From Marinospirillum perlucidum (GTDB lineage Bacteria > Pseudomonadota > Gammaproteobacteria > Pseudomonadales > Halomonadaceae), in NCBI RefSeq assembly GCF_003336805.1, contig NZ_QFWJ01000012.1, positions 1 through 64,000 of the forward strand: a DNA stretch of 64,000 bases, written 5' to 3'. Positions 8,501-17,309 of this stretch are shown here, piece by piece. Both the position numbers and the translations under genes were made by a program. The notes under the pieces were generated by a model. That model had not been told where the DNA came from, did no database searches, and saw nothing but the letters and a program-made list of their open reading frames with translations. The stretch's first letter is position 1; each line of letters opens with the position of its first letter.

Positions 8501-9536
8501 CTCAGCCCTGTCCCAGCAGGTTGAGGATCAGGAGCACATCAAAACCACCCGGCATATTGATAATTCCTTGAAAGCTGCGGAAGAGCTGCTGAGCACTCTC
8601 CTGGATATCTCCAAACTGGATGCCGGGGCCCTACAGCCTAAAATCAGCGACTTCGCCCTGAGCGAGATTCTCGACCCCCTGATGGCTGAATTCCAGGTCA
8701 TGGCCAATGACCGTGGCCTACAGCTGGAGCAGGTCAAAACCCGCGCCTGGGTGCGTAGTGATCCACAAATGCTCAGGCGCATCCTCCAGAACTTCCTCTC
8801 CAATGCCCTGCGCTATACCGGTGAAGGCCGGGTCTTGCTGGGTTGTCGGCGTAGCGGCCAGGAAATCCGCCTGGAAGTCTGGGATACCGGCCCCGGTATT
8901 CCCGATAGCCGTATCGGTGAGATTTTCCAGGAATTCCGACGCCTGGATACTCCCGACAAACGCAATGAAAAAGGTCTGGGGCTAGGACTTTCCATTGCGG
9001 AAAGAATGTCCCGGGTGCTTCAGCATCAAATCGGCGTGCGTAGCTGGCAAGGCAAGGGCACTGTCTTTTCTGTGCAGCTGGCCAGTGTTCAGCCGCAACA
9101 GGTGAGTTCCAGCTTTGCACCGGGGCGGCGTAGCTTCAACAAGCTTGATGGCCTGGAAATTCTGTGTATTGATAACGAGCCCCTGATTCTGGAAGGCATG
9201 GAAGCCATGCTCAAAGGCTGGAAGTGTTCACCCCACACGGCCACCAGCCTGGGGGCTGCCAAGGAGCTGTTGAAGGACGAGCAGGCACCGGAAATCGATA
9301 TCTATCTGGCGGACTACCATCTCAATGATGGTAAAACCGGTGTAGAAGCGCTCAAGGCGTTGGAAGAGGATGCGGACAAGTCACTCAGCGGGATCGTGAT
9401 CACCGCAGACAGGACGGATGAAATTGCGGATGAAGTCAATGAAGCCGGATACCTACTGCTGCACAAACCGGTCAAACCTGCTGCACTCAGGGCCATGATC
9501 ACCCGTCTATTACAGAGTCGCAGGCGTCAGAGCTAA
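5577..9536 (+). CDS. crbS: Hybrid sensor kinase with sodium:solute symporter domain (CrbS-like)
   Basis: This protein of about 1,319 residues fuses a symporter-type membrane domain (about 1-520, 12-13 helices) to PAS-like sensor segments (about 670-780 and 790-900), a coiled coil, a histidine kinase and a receiver. The phospho-acceptor is His962 in ASHDLLQPL. ATPase motifs are NFLSNALRYT, DTGPGIP and GLGLGLSI. The receiver shows a DNE acidic pocket, phospho-acceptor Asp1246 and the KPVK lysine. The architecture is that of CrbS (Vibrio) / MxtR (Pseudomonas), which controls acs expression. I chose the ATG at 5577 (MFAGWQ) as the canonical N-terminus; an upstream ATG at 5541 has no ribosome binding site. 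The gene converges on crbR. Confidence 0.88.
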   Translation: MFAGWQLILISFTYLLILFALAWQGDRAARRQQQVTSRPWIYSLALTVYCTSWTFYGAVGQAAGGGLLYLSIFLGPILTYFFAWPWLRKIFRVSKAQNITSIADFIASRYGKWQILAVVVTSFALLGTLPYIALQLKAIVMAYEILTGYPDLSATTNFTQIPLLADSALYVALILGIFAILFGTRHIDATEHHEGLIQAIAFESLVKLFAFLLVGGVITWGLFDGFADLAGKAEFFRPLERQLNAEALTQGFVAQTLLSMMAIILLPRMFHVTVVENAHRDDARHARWFLPAYLAIFAIFVLPVAAAGLVTFPDGNVEADTFVLTLPLAYDLDWLALVAYVGGFSAATSMAIMATVAVSIMVSNEIVIPFLLKTRWVSSTSHQDFGRLVLRIRRITILLVLLLGYLTYRIIAEFNSLAATGFLAFAAIGQLAPAVIGGILWKRGNRWGALSGLIVGGIFWCYTLLLPSLEAAGLVHNQLLAMGPWGIEWLRPTALFIPTGLDFFSQGVLWSLSANVLVYVTVSRLTHQRVIDRIQASAFVDNLESKPVKSSRLWKGSTNLGDLRLLAERFVGEAAVTRAFRDYALKRHQPPLRDEDPASIELIQYTERLLAGVLGASSARIVMSSALQGKEIKISDVISIVDEASQVLEFNRGLLQSTIENLSQGISVIDQHLNLVIWNQRYLELFSFPDNFIRVGRPAIEIFRYNAERGEYGPGDPETHVQQLMDNIQDGEPHRYIRYRQDGTVIEIQGNPMPGGGFVYSYQDITQQKQIEEALIQSENNIRIYTDNVPALIAYFDTERRYLFTNRAYEEAMNIDRNQVIGRPVYEVLPQEEYEARSSFMRAALEGRRQTFELELPSRNHSVRYALVTYTPHIAENGELLGFFALYQDITERRLVEIALQETNEHLEERVRERTLALSELNSALFKENQVRAKAEENMRLAKLQAEEANASKTRFLAAASHDLLQPLNAARLFTSALSQQVEDQEHIKTTRHIDNSLKAAEELLSTLLDISKLDAGALQPKISDFALSEILDPLMAEFQVMANDRGLQLEQVKTRAWVRSDPQMLRRILQNFLSNALRYTGEGRVLLGCRRSGQEIRLEVWDTGPGIPDSRIGEIFQEFRRLDTPDKRNEKGLGLGLSIAERMSRVLQHQIGVRSWQGKGTVFSVQLASVQPQQVSSSFAPGRRSFNKLDGLEILCIDNEPLILEGMEAMLKGWKCSPHTATSLGAAKELLKDEQAPEIDIYLADYHLNDGKTGVEALKALEEDADKSLSGIVITADRTDEIADEVNEAGYLLLHKPVKPAALRAMITRLLQSRRRQS

Positions 9537-9539
9537 CCA

Positions 9540-9582
9540 GGTGGCTGGCTTCCCCTCGAAACGGGCAGGGAAGTCGGCCACC
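9540..9582. terminator. Long hairpin between the convergent crbS and crbR genes
   Basis: The arms 9540-9554 and 9568-9582 pair over 15 positions when two G-U wobbles are allowed, with a 13-nt loop. The hairpin begins 4 nt after the crbS stop and ends 8 nt before the crbR stop. There is no T-tract, so it is either a non-canonical bidirectional terminator or a 3'-end stabilising structure. Confidence 0.45.
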
Positions 9583-9590
9583 CGCAAGAA

Positions 9591-10253
9591 CTAGTCAGCC
9601 ACCTTGGGTGGTTCAACTTCAAGACGCTTGGCAGCAATAACGGCCTGGGTTCTTGAATGAACACCCAGCTTGCGCAGGATGGCTGTCACGTGAGCTTTGA
9701 TCGTCGCTTCGGAAACATCCAACTCATAGGCAATCTGCTTGTTCAGTAGGCCTTCTGTCAGCATGTTGAGTACACGGAACTGCTGCGGAGTCAGTGAAGC
9801 CAAGGCTTCAGCAAAACGGGCTTCATCTTCGCTGATTTCGTCAAGACTGTCAGCGATCTCAGGCGGAATCCAGACCTCGCCTTCAATCACCTGGGTAATG
9901 GCCTCAGCAATACGATCCAAGGGGGAAGATTTGGGAATAAAACCGGAGGCACCGTAATCCATGGCCCGACGTATGACGTGGTTATCCTCACTGCCGGAAA
10001 TAACCACCACCGGAATACCAGGATTTACACCACGCAGGAAGACCAACCCAGAAAAACCATGAGCACCGGGCATATGCAGATCCAGAAGGATCAGGTCAGC
10101 ATCCGGATTTTCCGCTACAGCCTTGTGAACGCCATCCAGGGTATCAGCTTCGACAATTTCGACATCACTGAGTGCCTGACGTACGGCTTGCTGGAGCGCA
10201 GCCCGAAACAGAGGGTGATCATCGGCAACAATTATTTTGTGGCGTAAAGCCAT
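9591..10253 (-). CDS. crbR: NarL/LuxR-type response regulator (CrbR/ErdR-like)
   Basis: A 220-residue two-domain regulator. The receiver has the acidic pocket at D11-D12 and phospho-acceptor Asp58 (LLDLHMPG), with the conserved lysine in FIPKSSP. The C-terminal LuxR helix-turn-helix is at about 150-210 (LNMLTEGLLNKQIAYELDVSEATIKAH). The CrbS/CrbR pair activates acs in Vibrio and, as MxtR/ErdR, in Pseudomonas. Lying between crbS and acs, this is the expected partner. It shares the strand with acs and starts about 140 nt downstream of the acs stop, behind a terminator, so it is probably expressed separately. Confidence 0.9.
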   Translation of the reverse strand: MALRHKIIVADDHPLFRAALQQAVRQALSDVEIVEADTLDGVHKAVAENPDADLILLDLHMPGAHGFSGLVFLRGVNPGIPVVVISGSEDNHVIRRAMDYGASGFIPKSSPLDRIAEAITQVIEGEVWIPPEIADSLDEISEDEARFAEALASLTPQQFRVLNMLTEGLLNKQIAYELDVSEATIKAHVTAILRKLGVHSRTQAVIAAKRLEVEPPKVAD

Positions 10254-10326
10254 TCAGTTTCCTCCGGTGATAAACAGTCACACGACTAGCATTATTATAT
10301 TCCTGACATCATTTATCAAGGTGACA

Positions 10327-10356
10327 GAAAAAAGAAAGCCCCGCATAAAGCGGGGC
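10327..10356 (-). terminator. Rho-independent terminator of acs
   Basis: On the minus strand a 7-bp G+C-rich stem (GCCCCGC/GCGGGGC) with a 5-nt loop is followed by TTTCTTTTTT. It lies about 40 nt after the acs stop and upstream of crbR, so it separates the two transcripts. Confidence 0.88.
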
Positions 10357-10393
10357 AAAAGCAATGCCAAAAGGTAGGGATTGCAGATGATAC

Positions 10394-12343
10394 TTACTTG
10401 TTCGCGCGATTGCTGATCAGATCATCCACTACAGATGGATCGGCCAGTGTGGAGGTATCCCCCAGACCGTCGGTCTCATTTGCAGCAATCTTGCGCAGAA
10501 TGCGACGCATGATCTTGCCGGAACGTGTCTTGGGCAGACCAGGCGAGAACTGAACCACGTCAGGAGAAGCGATAGGACCAATTTCCTTGCGCACCCACTT
10601 GACCAGTTCTTTCTTCAGATCATCACTGCCTTCGTAGCCATCAGCCAAGGTCACGTAGACATAGATACCCTGACCCTTGATGTCGTGCGGATAGCCAACA
10701 ACCGCTGCTTCAGCAACAGCTTCGTGAGCAACCATGGCAGACTCAACTTCAGCAGTACCCATGCGGTGACCAGAAACGTTGATAACATCATCAACACGGC
10801 CGGTAATCCAGTAGTAACCATCTTCATCACGGCGGCAGCCGTCACCAGTAAAGTACATGCCCTGGTAGGTGGAGAAGTAGGTCTGGACAAAGCGCTCATG
10901 ATCACCCCAGATGGAACGACCCTGACCTGGCCAGGAATCCAGAATCACCAGATTACCTTCGGTTGCGCCTTCCTTGATATTGCCTTCAGGGTCAACCAGC
11001 GCAGGCTGAACACCGAAGAACGGCAGGGTGGCAGAACCAGGCTTCAGATCGGTTGCACCGGGCAGCGGAGCAATCAGGATGCCGCCGGTTTCAGTTTGCC
11101 ACCAGGTATCAACAATGGGGCACTCGCTGTTACCAATCTTGTCGTAGTACCACTGCCAGGCTTCAGGGTTGATGGGCTCACCCACGGAACCCAGCAGACG
11201 CAGGGAAGTACGCTTGGTGGAGCCCATGACATCGTCACCCTGGGCCATCAGAGCACGTACCGCAGTTGGCGCCGTGTAGAGAGTAGTGACCTGATGCTTA
11301 TCGATTACATCACCAAAGCGGCTGTGTGAAGGATAGGAAGGTACACCTTCAAACATCAGAGTGGTCGCACCATTGGCCAGAGGGCCATAGACAATGTAGG
11401 TGTGACCGGTAACCCAGCCTACGTCAGCAGTACACCAGTAAACATCACCAGGCTGATAATCAAACACATACTGGTGAGTCATGGAGGCATAAACCATGTA
11501 ACCGCCAGTAGTGTGCTTCAGGCCCTTGGGCGCACCAGTGGAACCGGAAGTAAACAGAATGAACAGAGGATCTTCAGCGTTCATTTCTTCGGGAGCACAC
11601 TCATCGGCGCAATCTTTAACCAGATCATGCCACCAGATATCACGGTGATCATGCCAGGCAATATCGCCACCGGTACGCTTGAGTACTACGACATGCTCAA
11701 CCGTTTTAACATTGGGGTTAGTGAGGCCTTCATCGACATTTTCTTTCAGAGGAACCTGCTTGCCACCACGCAGACCTTCATCGGAAGTGATGATAACGCG
11801 GGAGTCAGCACTGATCACGCGGCTGGCAATGGCATCGGGAGAGAAGCCACCAAAAACGACGGAGTGGATCGCACCAATACGCGCACAGGCCAGCATGGCT
11901 ACCGCTGCTTCAGGAACCATGGGCATATAAAGAGTTACAACTTCGCCTTTTTTGACGCCCAGTTTTTTCAGACCATTGGCGAAACGGCAGACTTCGTGGT
12001 AAAGCTCACGGTAGGTGATTTTCTTGTCTTCGTTGGGATCGTCGCCTTCCCAAACGATGGCCACTTCATCACCACGCTTTTCCAGGTGGCGGTCAAGACA
12101 GTTGACGGAAGCATTCAGGGTGCCATCTTCAAACCAGCGGATATCGACATTGTGGGCGTCAAAACTGGTGTTTTTAACCTTGGTGTAGGGTTTCATCCAG
12201 TCAATGCGCTTACCCTGCTCTGCCCAGAAACCTTCGGGGTTTTCCACTGATTCCTTGTACATGGACAGATATTTTTCTTTATCGATCCAGGCATTTTTTG
12301 CCATTTCAGTAGGTACAGGATAAACCTTCTGTTGTTCACTCAT
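10394..12343 (-). CDS. acs: Acetyl-CoA synthetase
   Basis: A 649-residue cytosolic AMP-forming ligase that converts acetate, ATP and CoA to acetyl-CoA. The adenylation P-loop-like motif [10 protein letters not shown] is present (about 265-274), as are the ANL-family segments YFTGDG and [11 protein letters not shown], and the C-terminal [11 protein letters not shown] carrying the catalytic lysine that is acetylated in regulated Acs enzymes. Length matches E. coli Acs (652). With the symporter and CrbS/CrbR next door it completes an acetate-scavenging module. A promoter is visible about 50 nt upstream and a terminator follows. Confidence 0.97.
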   Translation of the reverse strand: MSEQQKVYPVPTEMAKNAWIDKEKYLSMYKESVENPEGFWAEQGKRIDWMKPYTKVKNTSFDAHNVDIRWFEDGTLNASVNCLDRHLEKRGDEVAIVWEGDDPNEDKKITYRELYHEVCRFANGLKKLGVKKGEVVTLYMPMVPEAAVAMLACARIGAIHSVVFGGFSPDAIASRVISADSRVIITSDEGLRGGKQVPLKENVDEGLTNPNVKTVEHVVVLKRTGGDIAWHDHRDIWWHDLVKDCADECAPEEMNAEDPLFILFTSGSTGAPKGLKHTTGGYMVYASMTHQYVFDYQPGDVYWCTADVGWVTGHTYIVYGPLANGATTLMFEGVPSYPSHSRFGDVIDKHQVTTLYTAPTAVRALMAQGDDVMGSTKRTSLRLLGSVGEPINPEAWQWYYDKIGNSECPIVDTWWQTETGGILIAPLPGATDLKPGSATLPFFGVQPALVDPEGNIKEGATEGNLVILDSWPGQGRSIWGDHERFVQTYFSTYQGMYFTGDGCRRDEDGYYWITGRVDDVINVSGHRMGTAEVESAMVAHEAVAEAAVVGYPHDIKGQGIYVYVTLADGYEGSDDLKKELVKWVRKEIGPIASPDVVQFSPGLPKTRSGKIMRRILRKIAANETDGLGDTSTLADPSVVDDLISNRANK

Positions 12344-12398
12344 CAGACTCAGCCTCTGTGTCTAAATGGATTGTTTTTGTGTCGACTTACTGCGCAAA

Positions 12399-12426
12399 GT
12401 TATACATGCCCAACGCGGGGTAACAA
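12399..12426 (-). promoter_or_regulatory. Candidate sigma-70 promoter of acs
   Basis: On the minus strand TTGTTA (12421-12426) and TATAAC (12399-12404) are separated by 16 bp. Transcription would start near 12392, leaving a leader of about 50 nt. Other control, for example by CrbR, would act upstream. Confidence 0.5.
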
Positions 12427-12492
12427 CATTAGACCTTGGTAGCAGCTTTTTTTTCTTAAAAATCAATTGCTTAAAAACGCGTGACTGATGGG

Positions 12493-13041
12493 TCAGGATG
12501 CGGTCACGCTTTCATCAACGTGAAGGAAGGTTAAATTTGCCTGACAACGACGACAAATATAGATCTGGCCAGCCATAATTTTATTATGCCGCCTTAATGT
12601 CAAAGCATGCTGCTGATCTGGGCAGGCACAAGCATAAATATACCCCTGATGCGCAGAGCGGGTGACATCAAACTGGTGGCGCGTGCGGGGCTCAACGCCG
12701 AAAACCTGATGCATGATTTGTTGCCATTCCCTGCCATGGGGCCGAATTTTACGGCCATGTAGCTGCCAAGCGAGCAAATGAGCTACTTCATGAGGAACGA
12801 CCTCGGCCAGGAAGGCTTCAGCATTCTCCTCCAGCAACACCTGATTAAAACGCAGACGGTTACGTCCCAATTCAGCGACGCCGGCACTTTTACCCCTGAG
12901 CTTGAGACTGACTTCAGGACGCGGAAAGGATTTAAGATAGAACTGCTCTGCCAGGGCATAGCACCTAAGCACTTCTTTACGCACCTGCATTAACCTGCGG
13001 CTCTGCTCCTGGGAAGCAAAAAGTGACTGCTGTCTGTTCAA
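12493..13041 (-). CDS. sprT: SprT-family zinc metalloprotease-like protein
   Basis: The 182-residue protein has the HEVAH zinc-binding motif (H84, H88) followed by HGREW, and a C-terminal CxC...CxxC zinc-ribbon-like region (CACPD and CRRCQ). This matches E. coli SprT (165 residues), whose physiological role is poorly defined; the fold is related to SPRTN DNA-protein crosslink proteases. The start given is TTG at 13041, which makes the N-terminus similar in length to SprT. An in-frame ATG at 12990 with a weak AGG upstream is an alternative. It is divergent from the YecA-like gene 49 bp away. Confidence 0.88.
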   Translation of the reverse strand: MNRQQSLFASQEQSRRLMQVRKEVLRCYALAEQFYLKSFPRPEVSLKLRGKSAGVAELGRNRLRFNQVLLEENAEAFLAEVVPHEVAHLLAWQLHGRKIRPHGREWQQIMHQVFGVEPRTRHQFDVTRSAHQGYIYACACPDQQHALTLRRHNKIMAGQIYICRRCQANLTFLHVDESVTAS

Positions 13042-13090
13042 AACCCTGTTAACCTTTCGTCGTCATTTCCACTTACTTGAGCCCTAGCCC

Positions 13091-13720
13091 ATGCAAGACC
13101 ATCAGCCTGATCCCCTCGTCCCTCTCAACGAACAGGAACTCGACCAGCTGGATGCACTTCTGTCACCTGAAACTGATGCCGAGGAAGAGGAAGAAGTAAA
13201 TCTCTTTCTGGCCTTGGGCTATGTTACGGCCCAGGCCATCAGCCCTCAAGCAACACCTGCTGAAGATTGGGTGGATGCGCTCCTGGGCAACGACCAGCGG
13301 GCAACTGCTGATCTTCAAGCACTGCTAAGCCAGGCCTACCGACTTGCCGCCCAGGGATTTTACCAGGGAGCAGGCATTGAACTGCCTTTTGCCAGCCAAT
13401 GGAATGAGGAAACCGAGGAGTTTATCGCCGACTGGTGTACCGGCTTTATGCAGGCTGCCTTTGAGCAGGAAGAAATCTGGTTCAACCAACAGGAACAGGA
13501 AGTCGCCGAACTGCTATTGCCGATCATGGCACTCTCCGGTCTTTTTGCAGAAGAAGAAGAGTTTGCCGAGATCGAAGACAACCCGGAATTACTCCAGGCC
13601 TTTGCCAGCCAACTGCCGGAGCTGCTCCTGGACATCTACTGTCAACTTAATGCCCCGGAAGAAAAGAAAGCACCACCCGCCTCCTTCCCCGGTGGAAAAA
13701 AGAAAAAACGTCGGCGCTGA
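13091..13720 (+). CDS. UPF0149 / YecA-like acidic protein
   Basis: The 209-residue soluble protein matches the UPF0149 (YecA/YgfB) pattern: an N-terminal acidic helical region, then FxxGYVTAQAIS (about 41-50), WCTGFMQA and a glutamate-rich helical core. The C-terminus ends in a strongly basic tail (KKKKRRR), unlike the acidic body. There is no SEC-C zinc motif. Function is not established; YecA/YgfB relatives are linked to protein binding or regulation. It converges with the cardiolipin synthase gene, with only 3 nt between the stops. Confidence 0.75.
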   Translation: MQDHQPDPLVPLNEQELDQLDALLSPETDAEEEEEVNLFLALGYVTAQAISPQATPAEDWVDALLGNDQRATADLQALLSQAYRLAAQGFYQGAGIELPFASQWNEETEEFIADWCTGFMQAAFEQEEIWFNQQEQEVAELLLPIMALSGLFAEEEEFAEIEDNPELLQAFASQLPELLLDIYCQLNAPEEKKAPPASFPGGKKKKRRR

Positions 13721-13723
13721 TCC

Positions 13724-14854
13724 TTAACGCAGGCGCTGAGCCAGGGCATCCACCAGCCCCCACAAATACTCGCGGATTCTCTGCCAGCGGGAACGCTCTT
13801 CCCAAAGCTGAGGATCCAGCCAAAGGCAGTCCAGGCGGGTGGTTTCAAACCACTCCAAAACTTGACCGGCCACTGCCGGATCGAGGATTTCCTGATTGGC
13901 TTCCAGATTCCAGCGAATACCCCAGTGATCAAAATTGCACGAGCCTATCGAAATCCAGTCATCGCAAAGGCTGACCTTGGCGTGAATAAAACTGGGCTGA
14001 TACTCGTAAATATGCACACCCGCCTTGAGGAGGCGCGAGTAGAAACGCTGGCCTGCAAAGCGAACGGGAGGATGATCCGTGCGCGGCCCGGGTAGCAGCA
14101 GGTGAACTTCAACACCGCGCCGAGCAGCGGCAATCAAGGCCTGACGCAGCCGGTAGCTGGGCACGAAATAGGGAGTGGTCAGCCAGATACGCTGGCGGGC
14201 CCGATGGATTTGCCGCAACAGGGACAGCTTGATGCCATGCAAATACACCCCCTGCCCGGTCACTAGACGCCCCTCGGAAGTACCTGCTTGGGGTCCAGTG
14301 GTCACAGGACGCGGTTTTCGGGAGGATGCTTTAAGACGAGGGCGGCCATGAGCCTGCCGCCAGGTCTGCCAAAAAAGTCTTTCCCAATCAGCAACACAGG
14401 GACCTTGAAGACGAATAACCAGCTCATACCAGGCATTGCTGCTGGCACAGAATTCATCGGTCAAACCAAAACCACCGGTAAAGGCGGTACGACCATCCAC
14501 CAAGAGAAGCTTGCGATGATCGCGCATCAGATTACGACTGACCTTGCGCCAGTGCAGAGGATTGAAACGCTTGAGACGAATTCCCGCGGTTTGCAGGCGT
14601 TGCAAGTCCTCAGGGAGTAACTCGGCGGCTCCAAAGTCATCGAACAGTACCACCACCTGTACCCCCCGCTGAACGGCTGCCACCAGATGTTTTATCCATA
14701 AGCGGCTTTGCTCTCCGCTGGCGACCAGATACACTTCCAGCAAAACATATTCTTGTGCCCGATCTATCTCGGCTAACATAGCTGGAAAAAACTGCTGGCC
14801 TGGCGCCAGTAATTCCACCCTATTACCGGGCCGCCATGGATAGGGCCTCGACAT
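13724..14854 (-). CDS. clsB: Cardiolipin synthase B-like phospholipase D family protein
   Basis: A 376-residue member of the phospholipase D superfamily with two HKD motifs: HRKLLLVDG with a following GG at about 116-128, and HAKVSLCDDWISIGS at about 292-306. It lacks the N-terminal transmembrane helices of ClsA and so resembles ClsB/YbhO, which makes cardiolipin from phosphatidylglycerol or phosphatidylethanolamine plus phosphatidylglycerol. It diverges from plsB 40 bp away, giving a phospholipid-synthesis pair. Confidence 0.82.
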   Translation of the reverse strand: MSRPYPWRPGNRVELLAPGQQFFPAMLAEIDRAQEYVLLEVYLVASGEQSRLWIKHLVAAVQRGVQVVVLFDDFGAAELLPEDLQRLQTAGIRLKRFNPLHWRKVSRNLMRDHRKLLLVDGRTAFTGGFGLTDEFCASSNAWYELVIRLQGPCVADWERLFWQTWRQAHGRPRLKASSRKPRPVTTGPQAGTSEGRLVTGQGVYLHGIKLSLLRQIHRARQRIWLTTPYFVPSYRLRQALIAAARRGVEVHLLLPGPRTDHPPVRFAGQRFYSRLLKAGVHIYEYQPSFIHAKVSLCDDWISIGSCNFDHWGIRWNLEANQEILDPAVAGQVLEWFETTRLDCLWLDPQLWEERSRWQRIREYLWGLVDALAQRLR

Positions 14855-14894
14855 CGATGCTCATTTCCTTGTATTTATTGCGATAATAAAAACC

Positions 14895-17309
14895 ATGCCT
14901 ACTTCCTTCTTCCGCACTCTTGTCTATCCGCTGCAGCGCCTGCTCAGCTGGCCACTGCTGTTTTGGGTTCGCCCTCATTTGAAACATCCGGGACAGCCAG
15001 TGGATGCGGAAGCAGAAGTTTATTATCTGCTGGCCAGACGCAATCTAACAGACCCTCTGGTTTTAAAAAAGTTGACCAAAAAACAGGGATTACCACCAGC
15101 CAGCAAAAACCGACTTCTTTTTCTGGAAGAGGCACCCCCCTGGTTTAAACCCCATCTCGGCCCCCAACCCACGGGCGATCTGCATAGACTCTGGCAACAC
15201 CTGCAGGAGAACCCTGATACCCAGGTCGAGGTGATTCCAGTCAGCTTTTTCTGGGGTAGAGCTCCCAGACGCCAGCAATCATTACTTAAGCTACTGACAG
15301 CAGACACCTGGGCTTTTATGGGCGGGTTACGCCGACTTCTCACGGTCATTCTTCACGGCCGCCAACTCTGGGTAGAAATGGGCAACCCGGTTGCGACCCA
15401 AAGAGTCATGAATCCAGAGCAACTGCTGGACAAGGGCCCTGAATATGCAGCCCAGAAAAGTCAGCGCCTGCTGCGCCTCTATTTTCACCGGGTTCGCACC
15501 CGGGTACTGGGACCGGATCTTTCCCACAGACGCACCCAACGTAATCGCATCATGGCCAGTCCCCAGGTACGTTCAGCAATCCAGGAGGAAGCCGAGCAGT
15601 CTTCCGAAAAGAAAGCAAGAGACAAGGCTCTGCGTTACATCAACGAAATTGCCTCCAATGTCTCCTATCCGGTTTTACTGGTTTTGGACCGCCTCTTGTC
15701 CAGCCTCTGGAACCGCCTCTACGATGGCGTCAGAATCAGTGGACTGGAACGCCTGAGAGACAAGGCTGGCCACTACACCCTGGTTTACCTGCCCTGCCAT
15801 CGCAGCCACATCGACTATCTGCTGTTGTCCTATGTCCTCTTCCAGCAAGGATTGATGCCCCCGCACATTGCCGCGGGCATCAACCTCAACATGCCGGTTA
15901 TCGGCCCCCTGCTGCGTCGCGGTGGCGCTTTTTTCATGCGCCGCAGCTTTCGCGACAATCCGCTCTATGCCCGGGTTTTTAACGAATATGTTTACCAGCT
16001 TTTCAATCAGGGGCATCCGGTAGAATTTTTTATCGAAGGCGGACGCTCACGCACCGGACGCACCCTGCCACCCAAGCCGGGACTCCTGTCCATGACCCTC
16101 AAGGCCGCCCAGCGGGGCACCCAGAAACCCTTGCTTCTGGTGCCTGTCTATCTCGGCTATGAAAAGGTGCTTGAAGGCTCCACCTATCTAAGTGAACTCA
16201 AGGGGCAGAGCAAGAAAAAGGAATCACCGCTGGATCTGTTTCGCGTGCTGCGTAATCTCAAACAGGATTTTGGCCAGGTCGATCTCAGTTTTGGTGAACC
16301 CCTCCCTCTGGAAGGTGAACTCCTGCAGCAACTGACTAGTAGGGATACTTTTGATGCAGTCCCCTACCTCGGCCGTCTGCTTGCCAGCGGCATCAACCAG
16401 GCGGCTACCCTGAACCGGGTCAATCTGGTGGCCCTGGCGTTGCTTGCCACCCAGCACCGGGCTCTGGAGGCTGAAAATCTCCTGGCCCAGTTGGAAACCC
16501 TCGCCACTCTGGCGGCCAAGAGCCAGGTTGCCCGTCAGCCCGAAGGTGATCCCCAGGACTGGATTACTACCAGCGAAAAACTGGGTTTTATCGAAAAACT
16601 GGATCATCCTCTGGGTCCCATCTATCGTTGCAATGAACGCCAGGGCATTTTGCTCACCTACTATCGCAACAACCTACTGCATCTTTTTGCTTTGCCCGGA
16701 CTGGTGGCCTTTCTATTTATCAACCAGCGGACAGTCACCTTTGCCCAGGTCAAGCAGCAGGCAGAAACCGTCTATCCGCTTTTGGCTTCAGAATTCTTTC
16801 TGCCCTGGAAAGAAGACACTCTGGATGGACACCTGCAGGCCAGCCTGGATCAACTCACCGAGCTGGGCCTGCTGGAAAAACAATCGCCGGATTCCTGGCA
16901 AAAACCGGCAGAACATCTGCCCAGTCATCTACGTCTGAGATTGCTAGCTCAGCTGGTGCAACCCAGTCTCGAACGCATCTACCTGCTCTTGGCCTTGCTG
17001 GAACGCGAAGGTAGCGGCCAGATCAATCGCAGCGAACTGGTCGGCTCAACCAAGCATCTGGCGGAAAGGCTCACCCTGCTTCAGGGATTGGACTCACCGG
17101 AATTTTCGGACAGCCGTCTGTTTGATCAGGCACTGGGCAGCCTGGTTGAACTGGGTTGGCTGGGAGAAAATCAGGAAGAAAAGATCACTTTTGATGAGCA
17201 GCTACTGGAAGTCATGCACAGGGGGCGTCAACTCTTTGACCCGCAATTGCGCCAGCATCTGGTCAGCCTGACGCGGGGAGGATTCAGCCGCTGCGACTCA
17301 GAGATTTGA
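14895..17309 (+). CDS. plsB: Glycerol-3-phosphate 1-O-acyltransferase
   Basis: An 804-residue inner-membrane-associated acyltransferase catalysing the first step of phospholipid synthesis. The acyltransferase block I HRSHID (His302, Asp307) is followed by block II GGAFFMRRSF, block III FIEGGRSRTGR and block IV with LVPVYLGYE. Length is close to E. coli PlsB (807). The 3' end overlaps the convergent rsmJ gene by 26 bp. It diverges from the cardiolipin synthase gene, so both lipid genes may share control elements in the 40-bp gap. Confidence 0.96.
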   Translation: MPTSFFRTLVYPLQRLLSWPLLFWVRPHLKHPGQPVDAEAEVYYLLARRNLTDPLVLKKLTKKQGLPPASKNRLLFLEEAPPWFKPHLGPQPTGDLHRLWQHLQENPDTQVEVIPVSFFWGRAPRRQQSLLKLLTADTWAFMGGLRRLLTVILHGRQLWVEMGNPVATQRVMNPEQLLDKGPEYAAQKSQRLLRLYFHRVRTRVLGPDLSHRRTQRNRIMASPQVRSAIQEEAEQSSEKKARDKALRYINEIASNVSYPVLLVLDRLLSSLWNRLYDGVRISGLERLRDKAGHYTLVYLPCHRSHIDYLLLSYVLFQQGLMPPHIAAGINLNMPVIGPLLRRGGAFFMRRSFRDNPLYARVFNEYVYQLFNQGHPVEFFIEGGRSRTGRTLPPKPGLLSMTLKAAQRGTQKPLLLVPVYLGYEKVLEGSTYLSELKGQSKKKESPLDLFRVLRNLKQDFGQVDLSFGEPLPLEGELLQQLTSRDTFDAVPYLGRLLASGINQAATLNRVNLVALALLATQHRALEAENLLAQLETLATLAAKSQVARQPEGDPQDWITTSEKLGFIEKLDHPLGPIYRCNERQGILLTYYRNNLLHLFALPGLVAFLFINQRTVTFAQVKQQAETVYPLLASEFFLPWKEDTLDGHLQASLDQLTELGLLEKQSPDSWQKPAEHLPSHLRLRLLAQLVQPSLERIYLLLALLEREGSGQINRSELVGSTKHLAERLTLLQGLDSPEFSDSRLFDQALGSLVELGWLGENQEEKITFDEQLLEVMHRGRQLFDPQLRQHLVSLTRGGFSRCDSEI

